From: Auanema rhodensis
Lineage: Eukaryota > Nematoda > Chromadorea > Rhabditida > Rhabditidae
Direction of reading: 5' to 3'
DNA: 64,000 nt
NCBI GenBank assembly: GCA_964057225.1
Contig: OZ059900.1
Span: forward strand, 23,389,638-23,453,637
Shown here: one piece after another, positions 27,402 to 41,656 of the stretch
Layout: each line of letters starts with the position of its first letter
Numbering within the stretch: position 1 is the stretch's first letter
Program-made: the position numbers and the translations under genes
Notes under the pieces: generated by a model
Told to the model about the DNA's origin: nothing
Databases searched by the model: none
Seen by the model: the letters and a program-made list of their open reading frames with translations, nothing else

Positions 27402-30400
27402 TGCATAATAAAATATTTCTCGTGGGAAATACTGTGTTTTTGTACTTTTCTAGTGTTCAGCATGTAAAATGCTTCATTTTAGTATGTAACACGCTGGAAT
27501 TCGTTGCATTTGACGACTCATATGAACAAAAATCGATTTAATCAATATTAGCCATAAGGGGCGTGCCCTCAGAATATGCTAATTTCCTTAATTTTCTAAC
27601 CCCTGTTTTTTTGTCGTGAAAGTGGAACTAGACGTTGTACGAACAATTTTGAACTAGGTTTCATTGACATTGCATGAGTTTGAACACATGAAATCGTAAG
27701 TCAAAACCTTGTTTACAGCGAAATTTCCAAAAACTGGTTTTCCAGCATAATAAAATATTTCTAATGGGAAATACTGTGTTTTTGTATTTTTCTAGTGTTC
27801 AGCATGTAAAATGCTTCATTTTAGTATGTAACACGCTGAAATTCGTTGCATTTGACGACTCATATGAACAAAAATCGATTTAATCAATATTAGCCATAAG
27901 GGGCGTGCCCTCAGAATATGCTAATTTCCTTAATTTTCTAACCCCTGTTTTTTTGTCGTGAAAGTGGAACTAGACGTTGTACGAACAATTTTGAGCTAGG
28001 TTTCATTGACATTGCATGAGTTTGAACACATGAAATCGTAAGTCAAAACCTTGTTTACAGCGAAATTTCCAAAAACTGGTTTTCCAGCATAATAAAATAT
28101 TTCTCGTGGGAAATACTGTGTTTTTGTATTTTTCTAGTGTTCAGCATGTAAAATGCTTCATTTTAGTATGTAACACGCTGAAATTCGTTGCATTTGACGA
28201 CTCATATGAACAAAAATCGATTTAATCAATATTAGCCATAAGGGGCGTGCCCTCAGAATATGCTAATTTCCTTAATTTTCTAACCCCTGTTTTTTTGTCG
28301 TGAAAGTGGAACTAGACGTTGTACGAACAATTTTGAGCTAGGTTTCATTGACATTGCATGAGTTTGAACACATGAAATCGTAAGTCAAAACCTTGTTTAC
28401 AGCGAAATTTCCTAAAACTGGTTTTCCAGCATAATAAAATATTTCTAATGGGAAATACTGTGTTTTTGTATTTTTCTAGTGTTCAGCATGTAAAATGCTT
28501 CATTTTAGTATGTAACACGCTGAAATTCGTTGCATTTGACGACTCATATGAACAAAAATCGATTTAATCAATATTCGCCATAAGGGGCGTGCCCTCAGAA
28601 TATGCTAATTTCCTTAATTTTCTAACCCCTGTTTTTTTGTCGTGAAAGTGGAACTAGACGTTGTACGAACAATTTTGAACTAGGTTTCATTGACATTGCA
28701 TGAGTTTGAACACATGAAATCGTAAGTCAAAACCTTGTTTACAGCGAAATTTCCAAAAACTGGTTTTCCAGCATAATAAAATATTTCTCATGGGAAATAC
28801 TGTGTTTTTGTATTTTTCTAGTGTTCAGCATGTAAAATGCTTCATTTTAGTATGTAACACGCTGAAATTCGTTGCATTTGACGACTCATATGAACAAAAA
28901 TCGATTTAATCAATATTAGCCATAAGGGGCGTGCCCTCAGAATATGCTAATTTCCTTAATTTTCTAACCCCTGTTTTTTTGTCGTGAAAGTGGAACTAGA
29001 CGTTGTACGAACAATTTTGAGCTAGGTTTCATTGACATTGCATGAGTTTGAACACATGAAATCGTAAGTCAAAACCTTGTTTACAGCGAAATTTCCAAAA
29101 ACTGGTTTTCCTGCATAATAAAATATTTCTCGTGGGAAATACTGTGTTTTTGTATTTTTCTAGTGTTCAGCATGTAAAATGCTTCATTTTAGTATGTAAC
29201 ACGCTGGAATTCGTTGCATTTGACGACTCATATGAACAAAAATCGATTTAATCAATATTAGCCATAAGGGGCGTGCCCTCAGAATATGCTAATTTCCTTA
29301 ATTTTCTAACCCCTGTTTTTTTGTCGTGAAAGTGGAACTAGACGTTGTACGAACAATTTTGAACTAGGTTTCATTGACATTGCATGAGTTTGAACACATG
29401 AAATCGTAAGTCAAAACCTTGTTTACAGCGAAATTTCCAAAAACTGGTTTTCCAGCATAATAAAATATTTCTAATGGGAAATACTGTGTTTTTGTATTTT
29501 TCTAGTGTTCAGCATGTAAAATGCTTCATTTTAGTATGTAACACGCTGAAATTCGTTGCATTTGACGACTCATATGAACAAAAATCGATTTAATCAATAT
29601 TCGCCATAAGGGGCGTGCCCTCAGAATATGCTAATTTCCTTAATTTTCTAACCCCTGTTTTTTTGTCGTGAAAGTGGAACTAGACGTTGTACGAACAATT
29701 TTGAACTAGGTTTCATTGACATTGCATGAGTTTGAACACATGAAATCGTAAGTCAAAACCTTGTTTACAGCGAAATTTCCAAAAACTGGTTTTCCAGCAT
29801 AATAAAATATTTCTCATGGGAAATACTGTGTTTTTGTATTTTTCTAGTGTTCAGCATGTAAAATGCTTCATTTTAGTATGTAACACGCTGAAATTCGTTG
29901 CATTTGACGACTCATATGAACAAAAATCGATTTAATCAATATTAGCCATAAGGGGCGTGCCCTCAGAATATGCTAATTTCCTTAATTTTCTAACCCCTGT
30001 TTTTTTGTCGTGAAAGTGGAACTAGACGTTGTACGAACAATTTTGAGCTAGGTTTCATTGACATTGCATGAGTTTGAACACATGAAATCGTAAGTCAAAA
30101 CCTTGTTTACAGCGAAATTTCCAAAAACTGGTTTTCCTGCATAATAAAATATTTCTCGTGGGAAATACTGTGTTTTTGTATTTTTCTAGTGTTCAGCATG
30201 TAAAATGCTTCATTTTAGTATGTAACACGCTGGAATTCGTTGCATTTGACGACTCATATGAACAAAAATCGATTTAATCAATATTAGCCATAAGGGGCGT
30301 GCCCTCAGAATATGCTAATTTCCTTAATTTTCTAACCCCTGTTTTTTTGTCGTGAAAGTGGAACTAGACGTTGTACGAACAATTTTGAACTAGGTTTCAT

Positions 30401-30640
30401 TGACATTGCATGAGTTTGAACACATGAAATCGTAAGTCAAAACCTTGTTTACAGCGAAATTTCCAAAAACTGGTTTTCCAGCATAATAAAATATTTCTAA
30501 TGGGAAATACTGTGTTTTTGTATTTTTCTAGTGTTCAGCATGTAAAATGCTTCATTTTAGTATGTAACACGCTGAAATTCGTTGCATTTGACGACTCATA
30601 TGAACAAAAATCGATTTAATCAATATTAGCCATAAGGGGC
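27402..30640 (+). repeat. Overlapping 5-mer and 3-mer duplications
   Basis: CCTGCATAAT linked to GCTGGAATTC appears at about 27400, 29110 and 30136, that is 1710 bp (5 units) then 1026 bp (3 units) apart. TCGCCATA appears at 26865, 28575 and 29601 with the same 1710 and 1026 spacing. Two unlinked markers giving the same pair of intervals shows a five-mer step followed by a three-mer step, and that the region shares ancestry with the end of the seven-mer block. Confidence 0.8.
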
Positions 30641-33020
30641 GTGCCCTCAGAATATGCTAATTTCCTTAATTTTCTAACCCCTGTTTTTTTGTCGTGAAAG
30701 TGGAACTAGACGTTGTACGAACAATTTTGAACTAGGTTTCATTGACATTGCATGAGTTTGAACACATGAAATCGTAAGTCAAAACCTTGTTTACAGCGAA
30801 ATTTCCAAAAACTGGTTTTCCAGCATAATAAAATATTTCTCATGGGAAATACTGTGTTTTTGTATTTTTCTAGTGTTCAGCATGTAAAATGCTTCATTTT
30901 AGTATGTAACACGCTGAAATTCGTTGCATTTGACGACTCATATGAACAAAAATCGATTTAATCAATATTAGCCATAAGGGGCGTGCCCTCAGAATACGCT
31001 AATTTCCCTAATTTTCTAACCCCTGTTTTTTTGTCGTGAAAGTGGAACTAGACGTTGTACGAACAATTTTGAGCTAGGTTTCATTGACATTGCATGAGTT
31101 TGAACACATGAAATCGTAAGTCAAAACCTTGTTTACAGCGAAATTTCCAAAAACTGGTTTTCCAGCATAATAAAATATTTCTCATGGGAAATACTGTGTT
31201 TTTGTATTTTTCTAGTGTTCAGCATGTAAAATGCTTCATTTTAGTATGTAACACGCTGAAATTCGTTGCATTTGACGACTCATATGAACAAAAATCGATT
31301 TAATCAATATTAGCCATAAGGGGCGTGCCCTCAGAATATGCTAATTTCCTTAATTTTCTAACCCCTGTTTTTTTGTCGTGAAAGTGGAACTAGACGTTGT
31401 ACGAACAATTTTGAGCTAGGTTTCATTGACATTGCATGAGTTTGAACACATGAAATCGTAAGTCAAAACCTTGTTTACAGCGAAATTTCCAAAAACTGGT
31501 TTTCCAGCATAATAAAATATTTCTCGTGGGAAATACTGTGTTTTTGTATTTTTCTAGTGTTCAGCATGTAAAATGCTTCATTTTAGTATGTAACACGCTG
31601 AAATTCGTTGCATTTGACGACTCATATGAACAAAAATCGATTTAATCAATATTAGCCATAAGGGGCGTGCCCTCAGAATATGCTAATTTCCTTAATTTTC
31701 TAACCCCTGTTTTTTTGTCGTGAAAGTGGAACTAGACGTTGTACGAACAATTTTGAACTAGGTTTCATTGACATTGCATGAGTTTGAACACATGAAATCG
31801 TAAGTCAAAACCTTGTTTACAGCGAAATTTCCAAAAACTGGTTTTCCAGCATAATAAAATATTTCTAATGGGAAATACTGTGTTTTTGTATTTTTCTAGT
31901 GTTCAGCATGTAAAATGCTTCATTTAAGTATGTAACACGCTGAAATTCGTTGCATTTGACGACTCATATGAACAAAAATCGATTTAATCAATATTAGCCA
32001 TAAGGGGCGTGCCCTCAGAATATGCTAATTTCCTTAATTTTCTAACCCCTGTTTTTTTGTCGTGAAAGTGGAACTAGACGTTGTACGAACAAATTTGAGC
32101 TAGGTTTCATTGACATTGCGTGAGTTTGAACACATGAAATCGTAAGTCAAAACCTTGTTTACAGCGAAATTTCCAAAAACTGGTTTTCCAGCATAATAAA
32201 ATATTTCTCGTGGGAAATACTGTGTTTTTGTATTTTTCTAGTGTTCAGCATGTAAAATGCTTCATTTTAGTATGTAACACGCTGAAATTCGTTGCATTTG
32301 ACGACTCATATGAACAAAAATCGATTTAATCAATATTAGCCATAAGGGGCGTGCCCTCAGAATATGCTAATTTCCTTAATTTTCTAACCCCTGTTTTTTT
32401 GTCGTGAAAGTGGAACTAGACGTTGTACGAACAATTTTGAACTAGGTTTCATTGACATTGCATGAGTTTGAACACATGAAATCGTAAGTCAAAACCTTGT
32501 TTACAGCGAAATTTCCAAAAACTGGTTTTCCAGCATAATAAAATATTTCTAATGGGAAATACTGTGTTTTTGTATTTTTCTAGTGTTTAGCATGTAAAAT
32601 GCTTCATTTTAGTATGTAACACGCTGAAATTCGTTGCATTTGACGACTCATATGAACAAAAATCGATTTAATCAATATTAGCCATAAGGGGCGTGCCCTC
32701 AGAATATGCTAATTTCCTTAATTTTCTAACCCCTGTTTTTTTGTCGTGAAAGTGGAACTAGACGTTGTACGAACAATTTTGAGCTAGGTTTCATTGACAT
32801 TGCATGAGTTTGAACACATGAAATCGTAAGTCAAAACCTTGTTTACAGCGAAATTTCCAAAAACTGGTTTTCCAGCATAATAAAATATTTCTCGTGGGAA
32901 ATACTGTGTTTTTGTATTTTTCTAGTGTTCAGCATGTAAAATGCTTCATTTTAGTATGTAACACGCTGAAATTCGTTGCATTTGACGACTCATATGAACA
33001 AAAATCGATTTAATCAATAT
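30641..33020 (+). repeat. Alternating GAAC/GAGC satellite units
   Basis: About seven monomers, most alternating between GAACTAGG-CTAATGGG and GAGCTAGG-CGTGGG types. Single private variants include AGAATACGC near 31000, CATTTAAGTA near 31921, AACAAATTTGAG near 32090 and TAGTGTTTAGC near 32581. I saw no clean long duplication and no gene. Confidence 0.75.
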
Positions 33021-36000
33021 TAACCATAAGGGGCGTGCCCTCAGAATATGCTAATTTCCTTAATTTTCTAACCCCTGTTTTTTTGTCGTGAAAGTGGAAC
33101 TAGACGTTGTACGAACAATTTTGAACTAGGTTTCATTGACATTGCATGAGTTTGAACACATGAAATCGTAAGTCAAAACCTTGTTTACAGCGAAATTTCC
33201 AAAAACTGATTTTCCAGCATAATAAAATATTTCTCATGGGAAATACTGTGTTTTTGTATTTTTCTAGTGTTCAGCATGTAAAATGCTTCATTTTAGTATG
33301 TAACACGCTGAAATTTGTTGCATTTGACGACTCATATGAACAAAAATCGATTTAATCAATATTAGCCATAAGGGGCGTGCCCTCAGAATATGCTAATTTC
33401 CTTAATTTTCTAACCCCTGTTTTTTTGTCGTGAAAGTGGAACTAGACGTTGTACGAACAATTTTGAACTAGGTTTCCTTGACATTGCATGAGTTTGAACA
33501 CATGAAATCGTAAGTCAAAACCTTGTTTACAGCGAAATTTCCAAAAACTGGTTTTCCAGCATAATAAAATATTTCTCATGGGAAATACTGTGTTTTTGTA
33601 TTTTTCTAGTGTTCAGCATGTAAAATGCTTCATTTTAGTATGTAACACGCTGAAATTCGTTGCATTTGACGACTCATATGAACAAAAATCGATTTAATCA
33701 ATATTAACCATAAGGGGCGTGCCCTCAGAATATGCTAATTTCCTTAATTTTCTAACCCCTGTTTTTTTGTCGTGAAAGTGGAACTAGACGTTGTACGAAC
33801 AATTTTGAACTAGGTTTCATTGACATTGCATGAGTTTGAACACATGAAATCGTAAGTCAAAACCTTGTTTACAGCGAAATTTCCAAAAACTGATTTTCCA
33901 GCATAATAAAATATTTCTCATGGGAAATACTGTGTTTTTGTATTTTTCTAGTGTTCAGCATGTAAAATGCTTCATTTTAGTATGTAACACGCTGAAATTC
34001 GTTGCATTTGACGACTCATATGAACAAAAATCGATTTAATCAATATTAGCCATAAGGGGCGTGCCCTCAGAATATGCTAATTTCCTTAATTTTCTAACCC
34101 CTGTTTTTTTGTCGTGAAAGTGGAACTAGACGTTGTACGAACAATTTTGAGCTAGGTTTCATTGACATTGCATGAGTTTGAACACATGAAATCGTAAGTC
34201 AAAACCTTGTTTACAGCGAAATTTCCAAAAACTGGTTTTCCAGCATAATAAAATATTTCTCATGGGAAATACTGTGTTTTTGTATTTTTCTAGTGTTCAG
34301 CATGTAAAATGCTTCATTTTAGTATGTAACACGCTGAAATTCGTTGCATTTGACGACTCATATGAACAAAAATCGATTTAATCAATATTAGCCATAAGGG
34401 GCGTGCCCTCAGAATATGCTAATTTCCTTAATTTTCTAACCCCTGTTTTTTTGTCGTGAAAGTGGAACTAGACGTTGTACGAACATATTTGAGCTAGGTT
34501 TCATTGACATTGCATGAGTTTGAACACATGAAATCGTAAGTCAAAACCTTGTTTACAGCGAAATTTCCAAAAACTGGTTTTCCAGCATAATAAAATATTT
34601 CTCGTGGGAAATACTGTGTTTTTGTATTTTTCTAGTGTTCAGCATGTAAAATGCTTCATTTTAGTATGTAACACGCTGAAATTCGTTGCATTTGACGACT
34701 CATATGAACAAAAATCGATTTAATCAATATTAACCATAAGGGGCGTGCCCTCAGAATATGCTAATTTCCTTAATTTTCTAACCCCTGTTTTTTTGTCGTG
34801 AAAGTGGAACTAGACGTTGTACGAACAATTTTGAACTAGGTTTCATTGACATTGCATGAGTTTGAACACATGAAATCGTAAGTCAAAACCTTGTTTACAG
34901 CGAAATTTCCAAAAACTGATTTTCCAGCATAATAAAATATTTCTCATGGGAAATACTGTGTTTTTGTATTTTTCTAGTGTTCAGCATGTAAAATGCTTCA
35001 TTTTAGTATGTAACACGCTGAAATTCGTTGCATTTGACGACTCATATGAACAAAAATCGATTTAATCAATATTAGCCATAAGGGGCGTGCCCTCAGAATA
35101 TGCTAATTTCCTTAATTTTCTAACCCCTGTTTTTTTGTCGTGAAAGTGGAACTAGACGTTGTACGAACAATTTTGAGCTAGGTTTCATTGACATTGCATG
35201 AGTTTGAACACATGAAATCGTAAGTCAAAACCTTGTTTACAGCGAAATTTCCAAAAACTGGTTTTCCAGCATAATAAAATATTTCTCATGGGAAATACTG
35301 TGTTTTTGTATTTTTCTAGTGTTCAGCATGTAAAATGCTTCATTTTAGTATGTAACACGCTGAAATTCGTTGCATTTGACGACTCATATGAACAAAAATC
35401 GATTTAATCAATATTAGCCATAAGGGGCGTGCCCTCAGAATATGCTAATTTCCTTAATTTTCTAACCCCTGTTTTTTTGTCGTGAAAGTGGAACTAGACG
35501 TTGTACGAACATATTTGAGCTAGGTTTCATTGACATTGCATGAGTTTGAACACATGAAATCGTAAGTCAAAACCTTGTTTACAGCGAAATTTCCAAAAAC
35601 TGGTTTTCCAGCATAATAAAATATTTCTCGTGGGAAATACTGTGTTTTTGTATTTTTCTAGTGTTCAGCATGTAAAATGCTTCATTTTAGTATGTAACAC
35701 GCTGAAATTCGTTGCATTTGACGACTCATATGAACAAAAATCGATTTAATCAATATTAACCATAAGGGGCGTGCCCTCAGAATATGCTAATTTCCTTAAT
35801 TTTCTAACCCCTGTTTTTTTGTCGTGAAAGTGGAACTAGACGTTGTACGAACAATTTTGAACTAGGTTTCATTGACATTGCATGAGTTTGAACACATGAA
35901 ATCGTAAGTCAAAACCTTGTTTACAGCGAAATTTCCAAAAACTGATTTTCCAGCATAATAAAATATTTCTCATGGGAAATACTGTGTTTTTGTATTTTTC

Positions 36001-38150
36001 TAGTGTTCAGCATGTAAAATGCTTCATTTTAGTATGTAACACGCTGAAATTTGTTGCATTTGACGACTCATATGAACAAAAATCGATTTAATCAATATTA
36101 GCCATAAGGGGCGTGCCCTCAGAATATGCTAATTTCCTTAATTTTCTAACCCCTGTTTTTTTGTCGTGAAAGTGGAACTAGACGTTGTACGAACAATTTT
36201 GAACTAGGTTTCATTGACATTGCATGAGTTTGAACACATGAAATCGTAAGTCAAAACCTTGTTTACAGCGAAATTTCCAAAAACTGGTTTTCCAGCATAA
36301 TAAAATATTTCTCATGGGAAATACTGTGTTTTTGTATTTTTCTAGTGTTCAGCATGTAAAATGCTTCATTTTAGTATGTAACACGCTGAAATTCGTTGCA
36401 TTTGACGACTCATATGAACAAAAATCGATTTAATCAATATTAGCCATAAGGGGCGTGCCCTCAGAATATGCTAATTTCCTTAATTTTCTAACCCCTGTTT
36501 TTTTGTCGTGAAAGTGGAACTAGACGTTGTACGAACATATTTGAGCTAGGTTTCATTGACATTGCATGAGTTTGAACACATGAAATCGTAAGTCAAAACC
36601 TTGTTTACAGCGAAATTTCCAAAAACTGGTTTTCCAGCATAATAAAATATTTCTTGTGGGAAATACTGTGTTTTTGTATTTTTCTAGTGTTCAGCATGTA
36701 AAATGCTTCATTTTAGTATGTAACACGCTGAAATTCGTTGCATTTGACGACTCATATGAACAAAAATCGATTTAATCAATATTAACCATAAGGGGCGTGC
36801 CCTCAGAATATGCTAATTTCCTTAATTTTCTAACCCCTGTTTTTTTGTCGTGAAAGTGGAACTAGACGTTGTACGAACAATTTTGAACTAGGTTTCATTG
36901 ACATTGCATGAGTTTGAACACATGAAATCGTAAGTCAAAACCTTGTTTACAGCGAAATTTCCAAAAACTGATTTTCCAGCATAATAAAATATTTCTCATG
37001 GGAAATACTGTGTTTTTGTATTTTTCTAGTGTTCAGCATGTAAAATGCTTCATTTTAGTATGTAACACGCTGAAATTTGTTGCATTTGACGACTCATATG
37101 AACAAAAATCGATTTAATCAATATTAGCCATAAGGGGCGTGCCCTCAGAATATGCTAATTTCCTTAATTTTCTAACCCCTGTTTTTTTGTCGTGAAAGTG
37201 GAACTAGACGTTGTACGAACAATTTTGAACTAGGTTTCATTGACATTGCATGAGTTTGAACACATGAAATCGTAAGTCAAAACCTTGTTTACAGCGAAAT
37301 TTCCAAAAACTGGTTTTCCAGCATAATAAAATATTTCTCATGGGAAGTACTGTGTTTTTGTATTTTTCTAGTGTTCAGCATGTAAAATGCTTCATTTTAG
37401 TATGTAACACGCTGAAATTCGTAGCATTTGACGACTCATATGAACAAAAATCGATTTAATCAATATTAGCCATAAGGGGCGTGCCCTCAGAATATGCTAA
37501 TTTCCTTAATTTTCTAACCCCTGTTTTTTTGTCGTGAAAGTGGAACTAGACGTTGTACGAACAATTTTGAGCTAGGTTTCATTGACATTGCATGAGTTTG
37601 AACACATGAAATCGTAAGTCAAAACCTTGTTTACAGCGAAATTTCCAAAAACTGGTTTTCCAGCATAATAAAATATTTCTCGTGGGAAATACTGTGTTTT
37701 TGTATTTTTCTAGTGTTCAGCATGTAAAATGCTTCATTTTAGTATGTAACACGCTGAAATTCGTTGCATTTGACGACTCATATGAACAAAAATCGATTTA
37801 ATCAATATTAACCATAAGGGGCGTGCCCTCAGAATATGCTAATTTCCTTAATTTTCTAACCCCTGTTTTTTTGTCGTGAAAGTGGAACTAGACGTTGTAC
37901 GAACAATTTTGAACTAGGTTTCATTGACATTGCATGAGTTTGAACACATGAAATCGTAAGTCAAAACCTTGTTTACAGCGAAATTTCCAAAAACTGATTT
38001 TCCAGCATAATAAAATATTTCTCATGGGAAATACTGTGTTTTTGTATTTTTCTAGTGTTCAGCATGTAAAATGCTTCATTTTAGTATGTAACACGCTGAA
38101 ATTCGTTGCATTTGACGACTCATATGAACAAAAATCGATTTAATCAATAT
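33021..38150 (+). repeat. Three-monomer higher-order repeat (1026 bp), about five copies
   Basis: TAACCATAAG (for TAGCCATAAG) occurs at 33021, 33705, 34731, 35757, 36783 and 37809. The first step is 684 bp and the next four are 1026 bp. Linked markers follow the same period: AACTGATTTTCC in the next unit, and GAACATATTTGAG at 34481, 35507 and 36533. The last copy has reverted to GAACAATTTTGAG. AAATTTGTTG (losing a CpG) is present near 33313, 36049 and 37075 only. The short first step indicates that one unit was lost in the first copy. Confidence 0.9.
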
Positions 38151-38399
38151 TAGCCATAAGGGGCGTGCCCTCAGAATATGCTAATTTCCTTAATTTTCTA
38201 ACCCCTGTTTTTTTGTCGTGAAAGTGGAACTAGACGTTGTACGAACAATTTTGAGCTAGGTTTCATTGACATTGCATGAGTTTGAACACATGAAATCGTA
38301 AGTCAAAACCTTGTTTACAGCGAAATTTCCAAAAACTGGTTTTCCAGCATAATAAAATATTTCTCATGGGAAATACTGTGTTTTTGTCTTTTTCTAGTG

Positions 38400-41300
38400 T
38401 TCAGCATGTAAAATGCTTCATTTTAGTATGTAACACGCTGAAATTCGTTGCATTTGACGACTCATATGAACAAAAATCGATTTAATCAATATTAGCCATA
38501 AGGGGCGTGCCCTCAGAATATGCTAATTTCCCTAATTTTCTAACCCCTGTTTTTTTGTCGTGAAAGTGGAACTAGACGTTGTACGAACAATTTTGAGCTA
38601 GGTTTCATTGACATTGCATGAGTTTGAACACATGAAATCGTAAGTCAAAACCTTGTTTACAGCGAAATTTCCAAAAACTGGTTTTCCAGCCTAATAAAAT
38701 ATTTCTCATGGGAAATACTGTGTTTTTGTATTTTTCTAGTGTTCAGCATGTAAAATGCTTCATTTTAGTATGTAACACGCTGAAATTCGTTGCATTTGAC
38801 GACTCATATGAACAAAAATCGATTTAATCAATATTAGCCATAAGGGGCGTGCCCTCAGAATATGCTAATTTCCTTAATTTTCTAACCCCTGTTTTTTTGT
38901 CGTGAAAGTGGAACTAGACGTTGTACGAACAATTTTGAGCTAGGTTTCATTGACATTGCATGAGTTTGAACACATGAAATCGTAAGTCAAAACCTTGTTT
39001 ACAGCGAAATTTCCAAAAACTGGTTTTCCAGCATAATAAAATATTTCTCATGGGAAATACTGTGTTTTTGTATTTTTCTAGTGTTCAGCATGTAAAATGC
39101 TTCATTTTAGTATGTAACACGCTGAAATTCGTTGCATTTGACGACTCATATGAACAAAAATCGATTTAATCAATATTAGCCATAAGGGGCGTGCCCTCAG
39201 AATATGCTAATTTCCTTAATTTTCTAACCCCTGTTTTTTTGTCGTGAAAGTGAAACTAGACGTTGTACGAACAATTTTGAGCTAGGTTTCATTGACATTG
39301 CATGAGTTTGAACACATGAAATCGTAAGTCAAAACCTTGTTTACAGCGAAATTTCCAAAAACTGGTTTTCCAGCATAATAAAATATTTCTCATGGGAAAT
39401 ACTGTGTTTTTGTACTTTTCTAGTGTTCAGCATGTAAAATGCTTCATTTTAGTATGTAACACGCTGAAATTCGTTGCATTTGACGACTCATATGAACAAA
39501 AATCGATTTAATCAATATTAGCCATAAGGGGCGTGCCCTCAGAATATGCTAATTTCCTTAATTTTCTAACCCCTGTTTTTTTTGTCGTGAAAGTGGAACT
39601 AGACGTTGTACGAACAATTTTGAGCTAGGTTTCATTGACATTGCATGAGTTTGAACACATGAAATCGTAAGTCAAAACCTTGTTTACAGCGAAATTTCCA
39701 AAAACTGGTTTTCCAGCATAATAAAATATTTCTCGTGGGAAATACTGTGTTTTTGTATTTTTCTAGTGTTCAGCATGTAAAATGCTTCATTTTAGTATGT
39801 AACACGCTGAAATTCGTTGCATTTGACGACTCATATGAACAAAAATCGATTTAATCAATATTAGCCATAAGGGGCGTGCCCTCAGAATATGCTAATTTCC
39901 TTAATTTTCTAACCCCTGTTTTTTTGTCGTGAAAGTGGAACTAGACGTTGTACGAACAATTTTGAGCTAGGTTTCATTGACATTGCATGAGTTTGAACAC
40001 ATGAAATCGTAAGTCAAAACCTTGTTTACAGCGAAATTTCCAAAAACTGGTTTTCCAGCATAATAAAATATTTCTCGTGGGAAATACTGTGTTTTTGTAT
40101 TTTTCTAGTGTTCAGCATGTAAAATGCTTCATTTTAGTATGTAACACGCTGAAATTCGTTGCATTTGACGACTCATATGAACAAAAATCGATTTAATCAA
40201 TATTAGCCATAAGGGGCGTGCCCTCAGAATATGCTAATTTCCCTAATTTTCTAACCCCTGTTTTTTTGTCGTGAAAGTGGAACTAGACGTTGTACGAACA
40301 ATTTTGAGCTAGGTTTCATTGACATTGCATGAGTTTGAACACATGAAATCGTAAGTCAAAACCTTGTTTACAGCGAAATTTCCAAAAACTGGTTTTCCAG
40401 CCTAATAAAATATTTCTCATGGGAAATACTGTGTTTTTGTATTTTTCTAGTGTTCAGCATGTAAAATGCTTCATTTTAGTATGTAACACGCTGAAATTCG
40501 TTGCATTTGACGACTCATATGAACAAAAATCGATTTAATCAATATTAGCCATAAGGGGCGTGCCCTCAGAATATGCTAATTTCCTTAATTTTCTAACCCC
40601 TGTTTTTTTGTCGTGAAAGTGGAACTAGACGTTGTACGAACAATTTTGAGCTAGGTTTCATTGACATTGCATGAGTTTGAACACATGAAATCGTAAGTCA
40701 AAACCTTGTTTACAGCGAAATTTCCAAAAACTGGTTTTCCAGCATAATAAAATATTTCTCATGGGAAATACTGTGTTTTTGTATTTTTCTAGTGTTCAGC
40801 ATGTAAAATGCTTCATTTTAGTATGTAACACGCTGAAATTCGTTGCATTTGACGACTCATATGAACAAAAATCGATTTAATCAATATTAGCCATAAGGGG
40901 CGTGCCCTCAGAATATGCTAATTTCCTTAATTTTCTAACCCCTGTTTTTTTGTCGTGAAAGTGGAACTAGACGTTGTACGAACAATTTTGAGCTAGGTTT
41001 CATTGACATTGCATGAGTTTGAACACATGAAATCGTAAGTCAAAACCTTGTTTACAGCGAAATTTCCAAAAACTGGTTTTCCAGCATAATAAAATATTTC
41101 TCATGGGAAATACTGTGTTTTTGTACTTTTCTAGTGTTCAGCATGTAAAATGCTTCATTTTAGTATGTAACACGCTGAAATTCGTTGCATTTGACGACTC
41201 ATATGAACAAAAATCGATTTAATCAATATTAGCCATAAGGGGCGTGCCCTCAGAATATGCTAATTTCCTTAATTTTCTAACCCCTGTTTTTTTGTCGTGA

Positions 41301-41656
41301 AAGTGGAACTAGACGTTGTACGAACAATTTTGAGCTAGGTTTCATTGACATTGCATGAGTTTGAACACATGAAATCGTAAGTCAAAACCTTGTTTACAGC
41401 GAAATTTCCAAAAACTGGTTTTCCAGCATAATAAAATATTTCTCGTGGGAAATACTGTGTTTTTGTATTTTTCTAGTGTTCAGCATGTAAAATGCTTCAT
41501 TTTAGTATGTAACACGCTGAAATTCGTTGCATTTGACGACTCATATGAACAAAAATCGATTTAATCAATATTAGCCATAAGGGGCGTGCCCTCAGAATAT
41601 GCTAATTTCCTTAATTTTCTAACCCCTGTTTTTTTGTCGTGAAAGTGGAACTAGAC
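38400..41656 (+). repeat. Five-monomer tandem duplication (1711 bp)
   Basis: CCTAATAAA is at 38690 and 40401, TTTCCCTAATT near 38527 and 40238, and TGTACTTTTC at 39411 and 41122. The spacing is 1711 bp: five units plus one extra T in the T8 run at about 39577-39584, which is present only in copy one. Copy one therefore gained the T, or copy two lost it, after the duplication. The tract ends before 41657, where ACTTTG replaces ACGTTG. Confidence 0.9.
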
